Assembly (NCBI GenBank): GCA_036417435.1
Contig: CM070904.1
Location: forward strand, 17,218,835-17,282,834
Reading direction: 5' to 3'
Length of the DNA: 64,000 nt
Source of the DNA: Inia geoffrensis
Lineage: Eukaryota > Chordata > Mammalia > Artiodactyla > Iniidae
The notes beneath the pieces were generated by a model. It saw only the letters and a program-made list of their open reading frames with translations, was not told the origin of the DNA and made no database searches. The position numbers and the translations under genes are program-made. Below, in pieces: positions 1 through 9,870 of the stretch (its first letter is position 1; each line of letters opens with the position of its first letter).

Positions 1-212
1 AAGAGCACAACCTTCAGAGACTGAACCAGGAAGAAATAGAAAATATAAACAGACCAATCATAAGCACTGAAATTGAAACTGTGATTAAAAATCTTCCAAC
101 AAACAAAAGCCCAGGACCAGATGGCTTCACAGGCGAATTCTATCAAGCATTTAGAGAAGAGCTAACACCTATCCTTCTCAAACTCTTCCAAAATATAGCA
201 GAGGGAGGAACA
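1..212 (+). mobile_element. L1 ORF2 fragment (start of reverse transcriptase)
   Basis: One frame reads as the L1 ORF2 segment that joins the endonuclease to the reverse transcriptase, including the hallmark [15 protein letters not shown]. It is cut by the window edge on the left. On the right it stops abruptly at about 212, far from a natural L1 3' end, so this is an internal fragment and not a complete insertion. The reading is open over the visible part, but there is no start codon and no downstream palm motif, so it is a relic without function. Confidence 0.9.
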
Positions 213-330
213 TTTTTGAGACTTATCCAGCCATGAATTGGTCAAAGAAGGAAAATATTAGAAAGAACAAAAAGGGATGAAAAGATATTCTTAGCTTTTG
301 AGAACCAAACACTTTACTTTAAAAATTTAT
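213..330 (+). repeat. Direct repeat, copy A
   Basis: About 100-115 bp here match 1636-1750 at roughly 80% by eye. Shared words include 'tttttgagactt', 'cagccatgaattg' and 'tttgagaaccaaacact'. Copy A begins exactly where the L1 fragment stops. It could be two copies of an unrecognised dispersed repeat, or one local duplication. Confidence 0.7.
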
Positions 331-869
331 CTAAGTCAATTTAATGAAAAGGTAAGAAATAACTCTTTTAAAAGTGTTAGGGCTCAAGGAAGAATAGTCT
401 ATTATATTATCTTTCCTTGAACTTTCTTCTCTATGATTTCAAGGTGTTTTAGAAAAACTCATATGAAAGACAGGTATTTAATAAAGGAAAAACTTAACTT
501 CAAAGACCCTTAAAAGGAGGCATTACCATAACTAATTTACAGGCCTAATATCTACACAAGGGAAAGTTTCAAGATCTTAAAAGGTCACCTCGTACTAGGA
601 AACCAAAGTTGAGTGTGTGATCTCATTTTGCTCCCTGGAGCTTGTATGAATCTTTTCCATCTTCAACTCAATTCCTAAACAGCAAAGTTATAATCTTTTT
701 TCTGAGAAAATGTTTCAGGGAGCCATACCTCCTGTAAAATGATCTGTCAAACTCAAAGGTGATCTTGGGAAACTGAGAAATCCTGCTAGAGATCTGCAAT
801 TTACATATTAAAGTTTCTGAGATATTATATAGAAAAAGAAATCTGTTCTTCAGACACAAAGATATTGCA
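331..869. other. No recognisable feature
   Basis: AT-rich sequence without an identifiable repeat, exon or RNA gene. The short open frames are not distinguishable from chance. Confidence 0.5.
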
Positions 870-1165
870 CCAGTGATTTTTTATTCCTCTCACAACACTG
901 AGAAATATTTTCACACTTTGGGGAATACTGTTCTAACAGCTCCTTCCACTAATCCTTATCCACTTTCATTTCCCATCTTCCCTCACACCCTTGTCACCAC
1001 TGTACCTCATCACTTCCACCTTGTAAAAGGCAGTCTTTACATAAATTGTGAGCTCTGTTCGAGCAGAGATATTTTCCATCCTTCCTGCAATATCTCCAGA
1101 ATCTAACACAGCTACAGGCATATAATAAGACTTAAATAAGTATATGAAATAAATGAATATTTGAA
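870..1165 (+). mobile_element. L2 LINE 3' end
   Basis: The right half follows the L2 3' consensus pattern: 'aattgtgagctctg', then a degraded 'cacagctacaggcatataataa', ending in 'aataaatgaatatttgaatgaat'. L2 is an ancient LINE that has long been inactive in mammals. The left border is uncertain because similarity fades. Confidence 0.65.
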
Positions 1166-1360
1166 TGAATATATGTGAATGAATACATAGAAACTTAACA
1201 TCAACCACAAGTTCACAGGTATATCCAAAGTCATTTCAATCTTCCTCTCCATATACAGTTAGATACACTTGTATCTTTATATGGTATTAATCACCCTGAT
1301 GTATGGAAATTCACTTGTAAATGAAACATAGTTAAGAATGTGAATATTTTATTTGATAAA

Positions 1361-1549
1361 GTAGGGGTTGGCCAACGTCTTCTGTAAAGGTCCAGATAGT
1401 AAATGTTTTAAACCTTGCAGATTATATATTCTGTTGCAACTACTCAACATTGCCATTATACTGCAGATACAGCCATAGAAAGTAAGAATAAATGAATGGG
1501 TGAGGCTGTGTTCCAAGAAATTTTTATTTATCCAAACAGGCAGAGATAC
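1361..1549 (+). mobile_element. Non-autonomous hAT-type DNA transposon (ggGGTNGGC-aacgt class)
   Basis: The order 'aggggttggccaacgtcttc', 'gtaaaggtccagatagtaaatg', 'gcaactactcaacattgcca', 'gccatagaaa', 'aatgaatgggtgaggctgtg' matches a common mammalian hAT-Charlie-type element whose ends read CAGGGGTCGGCAAAC. The far terminal inverted repeat has decayed. A second copy lies at 34019-34330. I am sure of the family by pattern but not of its catalogue name. Confidence 0.75.
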
Positions 1550-1635
1550 TCAATATCATTAGTCACCCACTAAAATGCCTTTTGGGGGGTTGTTTCTGAG
1601 AGATTTGACAAAATCTCTCAAAGAGATTATGGAAG

Positions 1636-1750
1636 TATTTTTGAGACTTTTATACAGCCATGAATTGCTCAAGGTAGGAAAACATTAGAAAGAAAAAAAG
1701 ACATAAAATATATTCCTAACTTTTGAGAACCAAACACTAAAATACACTAA
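1636..1750 (+). repeat. Direct repeat, copy B
   Basis: Partner of the segment at 213-330. It lies between a hAT fossil and the L1 3' tail insertion at 1777. Identity is about 80% by eye and has small indels. Confidence 0.7.
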
Positions 1751-1760
1751 AAATACATTT

Positions 1761-1891
1761 AAAAAAAGTTGGACAATGGGAACATATGTATATGTATAAC
1801 TGATTCACTTTGTTATAAAGCAGAAACTAACACACCATTGTAAAGCAATTATACTCCAATAAAGATGTTAAAGAAAAAAAAAGTTGGACAA
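1761..1891 (+). mobile_element. Tiny 5'-truncated L1 insertion with target-site duplication
   Basis: Residues 1777-1875 are the last ~100 bp of a cetartiodactyl L1: 'taactgattcactttgttat', 'agcagaaactaacacaccat', 'ctccaataaag', then A-rich. A 16-bp target-site duplication (aaaaaaagttggacaa) stands at 1761-1776 and 1876-1891. The insertion landed inside an older L1 3' sequence that resumes at once on the right. Confidence 0.9.
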
Positions 1892-2590
1892 GTCTCGGCA
1901 GGGATATGGAGAAACTGGAACACTCAAACATTGCTGGTGGGAATGTAGAATGGTACAGCCACTTTGGAAGAGAGTCTGACAGTTTCTCAAAAGGTGAAAC
2001 AGAGAGTTAACACATGACTCAGCAATTACACTCCTAGGCAGAATTCTAAAAAGAGAAATGAAAATGTAGATCCAAAATAAACAAACAAAAATGTGTGCAT
2101 CAATAGCAGCATTAACAGTCAAAAGTGAAAACAACTCAAATTTCCATAAACAGATGAATGAATAAATAAAATGTGGTATACCCATGCAATGGAATATTAT
2201 TAGACAATAAGAAGGAATGAAGCATTTATACATGCTACAACACATATGGACCTCAAAAACATTATACCAAGTGAAAGAAGAAGACACAAATGACCACATA
2301 TTATAAAACGCCATTTATATGAAATACGTAGAATAGTCAAATATATGGAGACATAAAGTAGGTGAGTAGTTGTCTATGGATGAGGCCTGGCAGAGGGGGT
2401 GGACTGTGGAAGGAATACGGAATGATAACTAACGTATTCAAGGTTTCTTTTGGGGGGATGATGAAAATGTTCTAAAATTAGAATATGGAGATGGATGCCC
2501 AGGTCTGTAAATAGACTAAAACCTATTGAGTTGTATATTTTAAATGAGTCAACTTTATGGCATGTAAATCATACCTAAATAGAGCTGTTA
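1892..2590 (+). mobile_element. Ancient L1M 3' end (ORF2 C-terminus and 3'UTR)
   Basis: The order of words is that of an old mammalian L1 3' end: 'gctggtgggaatgtagaatgg', 'cagccactttggaagagagt', 'atgtggtatacccatgcaat', 'ggaatattattag', then the 3'UTR motif 'ggatgatgaaaatgttctaa', ending in 'catacctaaatagagctgtt'. It is riddled with indels and has no open ORF2. A 148-codon minus-strand frame over it is antisense noise. Confidence 0.85.
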
Positions 2591-2809
2591 AAAACACACT
2601 TTTTAGAAACCGGCAGAGTGTTTGAACCCGTTTTCTAATTGATTCATAATGCTTCCTTCTACAAGAGAAATAATTCAATTTGCCAAAATCTGGGTTATGC
2701 ATGATCTTTCAGTATTTCAGTAAAATACCCATGTATTTAATGAGAATGCATACTTGCATGAACATGAAAGTCAATGAAAAGCTTTTGGTCTACTTTTCAG
2801 GCAAACCAC

Positions 2810-3324
2810 AGGCATGGATTCAGGAAACTATCTGGAGGCAAATAAAATACACCACCCCACCCCCCCAGCCCCCCAAGACAAGCTGGGACCTGGGACTTTT
2901 GCTACAGTGCTGCTTGCACCTGGACACACCTCTCCTTGAGCAACAAAATACAAAGAAACTGTATGGGACTAAAAATAACTGCCTGCATGTGCAGTTGAGA
3001 CAAATTCTGGACAAAAAATATAAAGAGACCAAAAAAGCCCAACTGTCACTTTTGAAGAGCCTGGAGCAAAAGCAGGGAACTGAGCATGCCCCCTGCACAC
3101 AACACCACATGAGGGGTGGGCAAAACACCTAAGCCACCACTCTGTCCGGACCCCTGGACACACCCCTACCCTGTATAGGGAGCAAGCAAGCAAGGGAATC
3201 TATTGTTTGTTCCCACTCCCTCCTGCTGCGGCAGGGGCCCCAATAAAGCCTTGCCTGAATTTCTTGTCTGGCCTCTAGTCAATTTCTATTGATTGGGGAA
3301 TGCCAAGAACCCTGGTCCTTGACA
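2810..3324 (+). mobile_element. Endogenous retrovirus LTR (class I-like), approximate borders
   Basis: GC-rich compared with its surroundings. It carries a polyadenylation signal at the usual place (ccccaataaagccttgcctg, near 3238), followed by a short R/U5-like stretch with 'ttctattgattggggaa'. No gag, pol or env sequence is attached, so it is a solo or truncated LTR. A 150-codon plus-strand frame runs through it and is not a gene. Exact ends and target duplication were not found. Confidence 0.6.
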
Positions 3325-3940
3325 CTCCTGACCTTTGACAATGAAGCAATTGGTTTAACTGTTAACCTCAATTAGCCATTGCCCCTGATTCTCATTGTAC
3401 ACTTCCTTGTTTGGGTCTTTCTTGTGACTTTCTGGATTGGCCTCTAGTTTCTAAGCATGAAAGACTCTGACTGATTGGTTCATTGAGGCAGTCTCCAGGA
3501 CTTGGCACTGTACCTTTCAAAACTTCTGTTCTTAATAAATGCACATTGAAACCAGGGAAGTAAAAGGTGCAGAGCATTTAGAACTAGAAAGATTCTAATG
3601 TAGTTTAAAACTTCTAGGATCCTGACCTTTGACATGTGGCTGGTGCCATCTGCGTCTCAGTCAGCAAAATGAAATGGAATGATAAAAAATGTTTCTACCC
3701 AACTCACAAAATACACGTGAAAGATCTGTGTGAACCCTAAAAAAAGTGTCGTATAAATATCCAGTATAATGATTGCTGTGACTATTTTGCATAGATGTGC
3801 CTTTGTTCATTTGTCTCTGTATCTTTTAGCTTAAGTGAGGTGTATGAGTTTACACATATATAAATAAAATAAATAAATTTAAGGGTAATTATAGACTCAT
3901 TTGAATGTGGCTGGGAAATCCAATTATAGGGAAATATTCA
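3325..3940. other. Mostly unassigned; possible second LTR-like polyA segment
   Basis: Around 3530 there is 'cttaataaatgcacattgaa' after a CT-rich stretch, which could be another LTR-like end. I could not match it to a family. The rest is AT-rich and featureless. Confidence 0.35.
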
Positions 3941-4066
3941 GTCACATTTAGATTATAATTATATCTAGATTGTGAGCTGCCAAAGGCAGGTGTTCTATAA
4001 TCTTTGTAATCACATTGCTAGAATTATGCTTGGCATTTGGTTGGTGTTTCATAAACATTTCCTGAA
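3941..4066 (+). mobile_element. L2 LINE 3' end
   Basis: 'tagattgtgagctgccaaag', then 'gcttggcatttggttggtgt' and 'cataaacatttcctgaac' follow the last ~120 bp of the L2 consensus, allowing for strong decay. Confidence 0.6.
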
Positions 4067-4149
4067 CAATCTGCCCACTTATATGATTAAAATAAGTGTA
4101 TTAAAAAGCATGATTCAAGTAAGAATTCTTGGAAGAAGAGACTCAAGCC

Positions 4150-4330
4150 TCATAGTAGCAAGGGTTTTAATCTGGAAACCATGGACCCGGGGATAAGCTA
4201 CAGGGGTTGTTAGCCCTGAAATTATACGCAAATATCTGTGTTTATGTGCTTATTTGCATTTTGCTGGGTCCATGGTTTGATCAGATTCCCAAAGTGGCCT
4301 ATGGCTACCCACAGTATTAAGAATCATTTT
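4150..4330. mobile_element. Small inverted-repeat element, possible hAT fossil
   Basis: A perfect 13-bp inverted repeat (aaaccatggaccc at 4176-4188, gggtccatggttt at 4266-4278) brackets 77 bp that include 'aattatacgcaaatatctgtg'. The layout resembles old mammalian palindromic DNA transposon fossils, but I cannot name the family. Confidence 0.45.
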
Positions 4331-4799
4331 ACCAAACTATTGTAACTCCTTCAACATCAAGATAAAAAATACAACGTGCTTGCAGTTTAGAGAATTCATC
4401 TTATCCTTCTCTGATGCCAATTACAACATAAAGACTAAACGCATGAAAAGTAATCACTACACACTGACTGAATGATAATAGGTCATGCTATACTCCACAT
4501 ATAAAGAACAAGCTCTTATATTCAACACCTACTGGGAAATTTTTTTTCCTGCAGTGGAAATGGATTTTTCTTCAGTTGACTTGATGATCAACGGGATATA
4601 TTTGCAGGCAGCTAGTCTGGAATGACTTAGACAAAGGATTCAGGAGAGGAATGAATTCATGTTCCTACAACACAATGACATTTGACTATAACCACCTTTT
4701 TAAAAGCCCCATGCACTCATTTAATGGTAGCAGTAATTGGTTCCTTTATTAGGGCTTCCTTTGTGAGATGTTTTTGAAAATGATCCCAGTCCCTTTAAA
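4331..4799. other. No recognisable feature
   Basis: AT-rich sequence, no repeat or exon recognised. Confidence 0.45.
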
Positions 4800-4955
4800 T
4801 CAGTATTTCTCAAAAAGTGCTCTGTGTTACACCAGTTCCAGGCAATGTTAATAGGTATTATGAAAACACATTTAACATTTCCTAAATGTGACTGTCCTTG
4901 GAATCCTTGAGAGTCAGTTATTTTTGTATTATACTTTGAAAGCACTGCTTTAACT
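4800..4955 (+). mobile_element. Non-autonomous hAT-Charlie-type transposon
   Basis: Begins 'cagtatttctcaaaaagtgc' and ends 'ctttgaaagcactgc', the inverted-repeat ends of CAGTRNTTCTCAAAGTGTG-type elements. The interior contains 'acaccagttccaggcaatg' and 'ttaataggtattatgaaaac'. It is old and diverged. Confidence 0.65.
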
Positions 4956-7487
4956 CAAAGGTGAGGAATGCAAAATCATTTATAGGTCATCCAAGAAGGT
5001 TAAAATTAATTTGCCCTTAGTAGAGATAAGAAATTTAATGAAAGTCTTCTTGATGCCAAAACGGAAAAAAAATAACAAACAAAAAAAATGCTGACAGTTA
5101 AAGAAAGCACTGTCTTAGAGGTATTCATTATCTTTGGCAATGATCTTTTTTTCTTTAGAATAAACTTTATAGAGTATGAAGGAAAATATCTCAAAACAAG
5201 TAGAATATATTCTCTAAAGAAGGCCAAGGCCATAAATACTAGAGGTGTAAAGGAATATGAGGAAAAAAGTATCTATGCGTGCTGAAGAGCCAATTCAGGG
5301 GAAAAATATGAGTCAATTGATCCCTAGTGCTTACCAAGCCACTACAAGTGGATGGCACTCCATATGGTGCTAAGTCACTTAAGGAATCATGTTGAGATTG
5401 GGAATATACCCTCAGAATTATTTTTTCCATCCTGCAATTTACATTTTAGATTATATATTATTGAATTCCATTATAGAAATGTTCCTTACACGTTTAAAAT
5501 CCCTGTGTTACCATCCAGGAAGCTTACAACCTACAGAAATAGAAAGACAAGTCAGTGAAAAAATAAGGTATCTCTAAAATGAATGGGGCTCATCTTCCCT
5601 TTTTTCCTACTTAAAAATGTCCCATGTCAACTGCATATCAATAAGCATTGCCTATTTATGATCAAAGAGAAGTAAAACATCATGCATTTGAAGATATATA
5701 GCTAAAAATAATTACTATTATTAAAAATGTAATATTTTATAATAGAAGGCTAGTTGCAGTATTTATGCTTATTTCCATTTCTTTTGAACACTGACATCTA
5801 AGTTTTAAAAAAAGGCCCAAGTTTTTTTGAAAAAGTGTTGGAAATTGTATCTAAAATAGTGTAAAAGTTAATTGTTACTCTATAATCCAAAAAGAGACGC
5901 TTGAGCACTATAGTTCTGTGCATCTTTTTTTTTTTTTTTTTTTTTTTTTTTTCTGCATTTGGTGTTTGGACTGAAAGATTGGGATTAAATACAAGACAGG
6001 ATTTCTTGTCATATACCAGTGTTGTTGCCATCTTTTTACACTATATGCTAACCATGTCATTTTGAAATATAAAGGGCAAATTATGTTTTCAGAATGGGCT
6101 TTATATCTCTGGAGGTGTTTATGATTTGTATTATTTGGAAAAATTTCCTCTTATAAGAAATGACCCTTATAGAATCAGTTGACCATACTTTCCAATTTTT
6201 GCCTGCTCTACTGGTGCGATTATAAATAGAACTTTCCTTATTCTGAAAAAGTGACTTGACTTGGACAATAACTTATATGGCCACTCTACCCTAATACCAT
6301 ATTTTCCATAGAAATTATCTAAATAATTGGGCAGAGCTCTGATTACACTATAAGTTTCTGGAAAAGAAGACATTATTGATCATTACTGTACATGAAGAAA
6401 TAAAAAAATTACAAATGCATACTCTTAAGCAAATGGATAGAAAATTATGACTCTCTAAGCAGTCCAAAAGTATCAACTCAACGAGAATTGCTAATACAGA
6501 CAGGTAAAAATTATGGTTTCTCCATAAAATATGACAAACTTTCTGTCTAGTTGACAGTGTTTTGCAGGTTTCTTTTCTAACCATAACATTTTACCTTTGG
6601 TTTCTTTTATTTTTCTGGGTCACCATGTAAGATATTTTAATCTGAAAAGAGTGACAGGCTAATGTTCTATAAATACTACTCCATACTTCCAGTAGGGGAA
6701 CTAAAAGTTGGTAGCTACAAGTTTCTGATGGCCCGTCATACCTCTTTAAAACATCGTTACGTATGCTAAGACTTAAACATAACATTATTCTTTTGAATAT
6801 AAAATATGTGTGGGTTTGCATGCAGAAAGCAAAGAGATAAGGTGGAAAGGAGGCTAGTTCAGCACATAATGGGTGACTAGATTCCAAGTTCGAACCTGGC
6901 CCTGTGCTCTGTTTGGGAAGCAAGGACTTGATTTTCAGGTAGTACTGCCATTCTCCTGGAGGACAGCTGATGTAAATCAATGGCAGTGAGCAAAGATTTC
7001 AGGAGATGAGAATGCCCATCAGTAAAGCAGCAGTAGCATAACATTCCAATATGCTCTTTATGAAATACAAAGCTACTTCACTTGGAGGGCAAAACTGAAC
7101 AGATGGAATAAATCTTTCTTACTTTATGTTTATTAAGAATATAGTTTCAACTCTGAAGCTCATTTCAATATCTTTTACAAATTTTACAATTTACGCGTTT
7201 ATCTACTCCATCAAATAGTAACCAACTCTCAGGTATCCATTCCCTCTGTTGCTGGAAAACAAAGTTAGAACGAAGTCCTACCTTCAGTGAGTTTATTGAA
7301 GAAAACAGAAAAGGAAATGAATGAACTCAAATGACAACAGGTGTTTTGATAGACAGTCACACAGAATAAAGCAGGTGTCACTAGCAAAGTCCATTCACAA
7401 TTCCTGGGGAATAAAAATAGAATCTGGGTGATAAAGTCTAACCTTTTCTCCCCCTTGTGCTTAGTCTAGTTTCACTTGCTCATAGGG
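4956..7487. other. Long unassigned stretch with a 28-bp T run
   Basis: No transposon family, exon or RNA gene could be recognised. The only conspicuous element is an uninterrupted T run at 5925-5952. Open frames of up to 129 codons on the minus strand (6591-6980) have no recognisable domain and no supporting splice or start context. Confidence 0.45.
5925..5952. repeat. (T)28 homopolymer
   Basis: Twenty-eight consecutive T. It could be the A-tail of a minus-strand retroposed sequence, but nothing recognisable adjoins it. Confidence 0.85.
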
Positions 7488-7843
7488 TGTCACGTGCAGA
7501 CGCCTCACACTCAGAATTTCAGACCGGAGTTCCTGGTATGAAATGACACCTCAGCTCCCGGACCGTGTGCGGAAGTACTACACACGACACTGCAATTCAA
7601 GATGGCGGGGGCAGGCCGTGTGCAGAGATGCTGCGATCTGGAGTGTGAGTAACACGCATGTGCCCATCACGCGAGAACTCTGCCCCCTCCCCTCCGTCAC
7701 AAAGCAGCCCCACCCACAGTCCCTCTGGGAGAACGCATGAACTCTAGAGAGCAAGCTCGCACCTCTCCATTCTTTGATCAAAGAATAAAGCTTTCCTTTG
7801 CTTATGAACCGAATCTGGTCTCCTTCTATTGGTACGAGCGACA
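7488..7843 (+). mobile_element. Endogenous retrovirus solo LTR
   Basis: About 356 bp starting TGTCACGTG and ending GAGCGACA, so the ends form the short TGTC/GACA inverted repeat expected of an LTR. The polyA signal 'agaataaagctttcctttgc' sits about 60 bp before the end and a GC-rich promoter-like part lies upstream. No matching target duplication was found and no retroviral coding sequence follows. The open frames across it are incidental. Confidence 0.65.
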
Positions 7844-8084
7844 CAGGCCAGAAGGACCCTTTTTGGGGACAGGCTCAGGAGGGTCAGTAACACAGGGGCA
7901 CTGAGAAAGTCGGTTCTATGCCTGGGTTAACAAAAGGCTCACAGTGTGACACTTGACTGAGTGAACCTCGAGACGAGAGCAGGTGACTAGAATAGCAGAG
8001 GATCACACAGAGGAGTCAGCAGGGGTAACAGCAAGAGTGTTAGAAACTACTGGACCTGTTCAGAAAACTGTCAGTGCTCTGTAC

Positions 8085-8184
8085 CTGGGTACTGATCTTA
8101 CCGGAGCACGAACCCGTGTCCCCTGCATCGGCAGGCGGGCTCTCACCCACTGCGCCACCAGGGAAGCCGCTGGGTATTGATCTT
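8085..8184 (-). mobile_element. Tailless CHR SINE head (tRNA-like part only) with target-site duplication
   Basis: 8100-8169 read on the minus strand give the first ~70 nt of the CHR SINE: 'gcttccctggtggcgcagtg', 'cctgccgatgcagggg', 'gggttcgtgctccgg'. The SINE body and A-tail are absent. A 15-bp duplication flanks it exactly (ctgggtactgatctt at 8085-8099, ctgggtattgatctt at 8170-8184, one mismatch), so this is a complete insertion of a tRNA-length piece and not a deletion remnant. Confidence 0.85.
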
Positions 8185-8379
8185 TTATGAAAAGGATGAG
8201 AGCACTGTAGAAAGATATGAAGTATAGGCAATGCCATGCTATGAACATTAGATTTTTTATTATAGAGAATGGGGGCACGTGAAGTATTCTAAGCAGGGAG
8301 CTAATATGTCCAGACCTGAATTTTAGAACGATAAATGGTATGAGTGATTGAAAGACACATGAGCAGGGCTACGATACAG

Positions 8380-8580
8380 CTATTTAATCTAGTCTTGGGA
8401 AGGCTACTTAATGTAGGTGATATCTGAGCTAAAGTTCAAAGAATGAACAGAAGCTTATCAGACAAAAAAGTCATTACAGAGGGAAGGAAGAATATTAGAG
8501 GAACAGAAACATGAAATTTCATGATATAGCATAAAGGTAGTGGTAGAAAATTGTGAGAAATAGAACGGTAGGAAAAAGTA
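8380..8580 (+). mobile_element. Ancient LINE-like repeat fragment
   Basis: 'aggtgatatctgagctaaag', 'aaagaatgaacagaagctta' and 'ggaagaatattagaggaaca' recall a widespread old mammalian repeat (typical wording: gaggtgacatttgagc ... gggaagagcattccaggc). Family not named with confidence. Confidence 0.4.
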
Positions 8581-9583
8581 CACCCCCAAACAAGAATATT
8601 AATTCCATATATCTCTCACCTCTATTTAAGTAACGCTTGCTATTTTTTTCTAATTGTACGAACAATTCTCTAGTATAATCTCCATTTAGATTCTTTCTGG
8701 AAAGAGAAAGGAATAGAAATTCAGGATGAAATTTCTAATTCCATGTTAAATAATTGACTCCATTTTTCCAGATCATTAGGTTTGGCATTAATTTTCTTAA
8801 TCCCCGTAAATAATTGCAATAACCTTAAAGAGATATGTTTTCCCAAGGAGAAGCAGTGGTTTCCAGATTTTTGTTTAATATTATATATGTTGCTCCACCC
8901 TTTCCTTTAACAATTACTCTTCTGCTTGAGTTTATATTTTCATAAGTAACTACAATAATTTAAGAATACATTTACTTTGTAATGCTGTGATCACATAAGT
9001 GGAATTTGTATTCACCTAGTCTATGGAGTCACATGTAATGCAACTTATAACTCCATGCCATTCTAGAATTTATAATCAGTCAATCAGATAAGATAAATAA
9101 TGGGTTTTTCCCCAAAATATGTGCTTCTATTTTATAGAAGTAAAACAGTCTGAAATGAAAAAAGAAATGTGCCTTCATATGTATGTGTGTATGTACATGC
9201 ACATGTTTAAAATGGACTGAATTAATATAGTAATTGGCCAGAAAATTTTCAGATGTAATACAAATATAACCAGTTCCATACTATAATCTTACTACTAAAT
9301 ATTTGTTTACTTTCGTATTGCTTTCTTGGTAGTTTTTATAAATTTCAGTATCTGTTAACTTTTTTCAAATTTGGTTTGTTCCTTTTCACAGAGGAAAGCA
9401 AAAATTTGAAATTTTTGCTCTCATTTTTCCTCATTTGCTTAACATCAGAGTTATTTAATTTTACTTTAAAATTTTCTGATCCTGACATGTTCTTAATTCC
9501 TCCTTTAAATTTTTATTTATTCCTGATTTTTCCCAGCCATTTTTGGGGTTATTCTCCACCCTGATGGCTTTTAGCCATCTTTT
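8581..9583. other. No recognisable feature
   Basis: AT-rich; a short TG/CA-rich patch near 9175-9205. No repeat or exon identified. Confidence 0.45.
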
Positions 9584-9870
9584 AAAATTTTTACAAGGGG
9601 AAATGGGTGGGGGAGGGATAAATTAGGAGTTTGGGATCAGCAGATACAAACTACTATATATAAAACAGATAAGCAGCAAGGTCCTACTTTATAACACATG
9701 GAACTATATTCAATATCCTATAAAAAACCATAATGGAAAAGAATATGAAAAAGAATATGTATACATATATATGTATAACTGAATCACTTTGCTGTGCACA
9801 AGAAACTAACACAACATTGTAAAACAACTGTACTTCAATTAAAAGAAAAAAAAAAGAAAAAAACTTTACA
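9584..9870 (+). mobile_element. 5'-truncated L1 3' end
   Basis: 'gtgggggagggataaattag', 'atactttataacacatggaa'-like text, 'gtataactgaatcactttgc', 'agaaactaacacaacattgt', then 'cttcaattaaaag' and an A-rich tail: the L1 3'UTR of this lineage, more diverged than the copy at 62 kb. A probable imperfect target duplication is aaaatttttaca (9584-9595) versus aaaactttaca (9860-9870). Confidence 0.8.

Noticed and set aside
1868..2314. 148-codon minus-strand frame
   Set aside because: Antisense to an ancient L1 3' end.
2680..3132. 150-codon plus-strand frame
   Set aside because: It lies over unassigned sequence and the 5' part of an ERV LTR; no retroviral or host protein similarity could be seen.
5925..5952. 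T28 run as a poly(A)-only insertion like the one at 45.9 kb
   Set aside because: Flanks (ctgtgcat versus tctgcat) are too short and imperfect to be called a target duplication.
6591..6980. 129-codon minus-strand frame in unassigned sequence
   Set aside because: No domain, no signal peptide worth naming and no splice context; kept only as a note.
8100..8169. Functional tRNA gene
   Set aside because: It has tRNA-like boxes but matches the CHR SINE head, carries SINE-specific substitutions and is flanked by a retroposition duplication.
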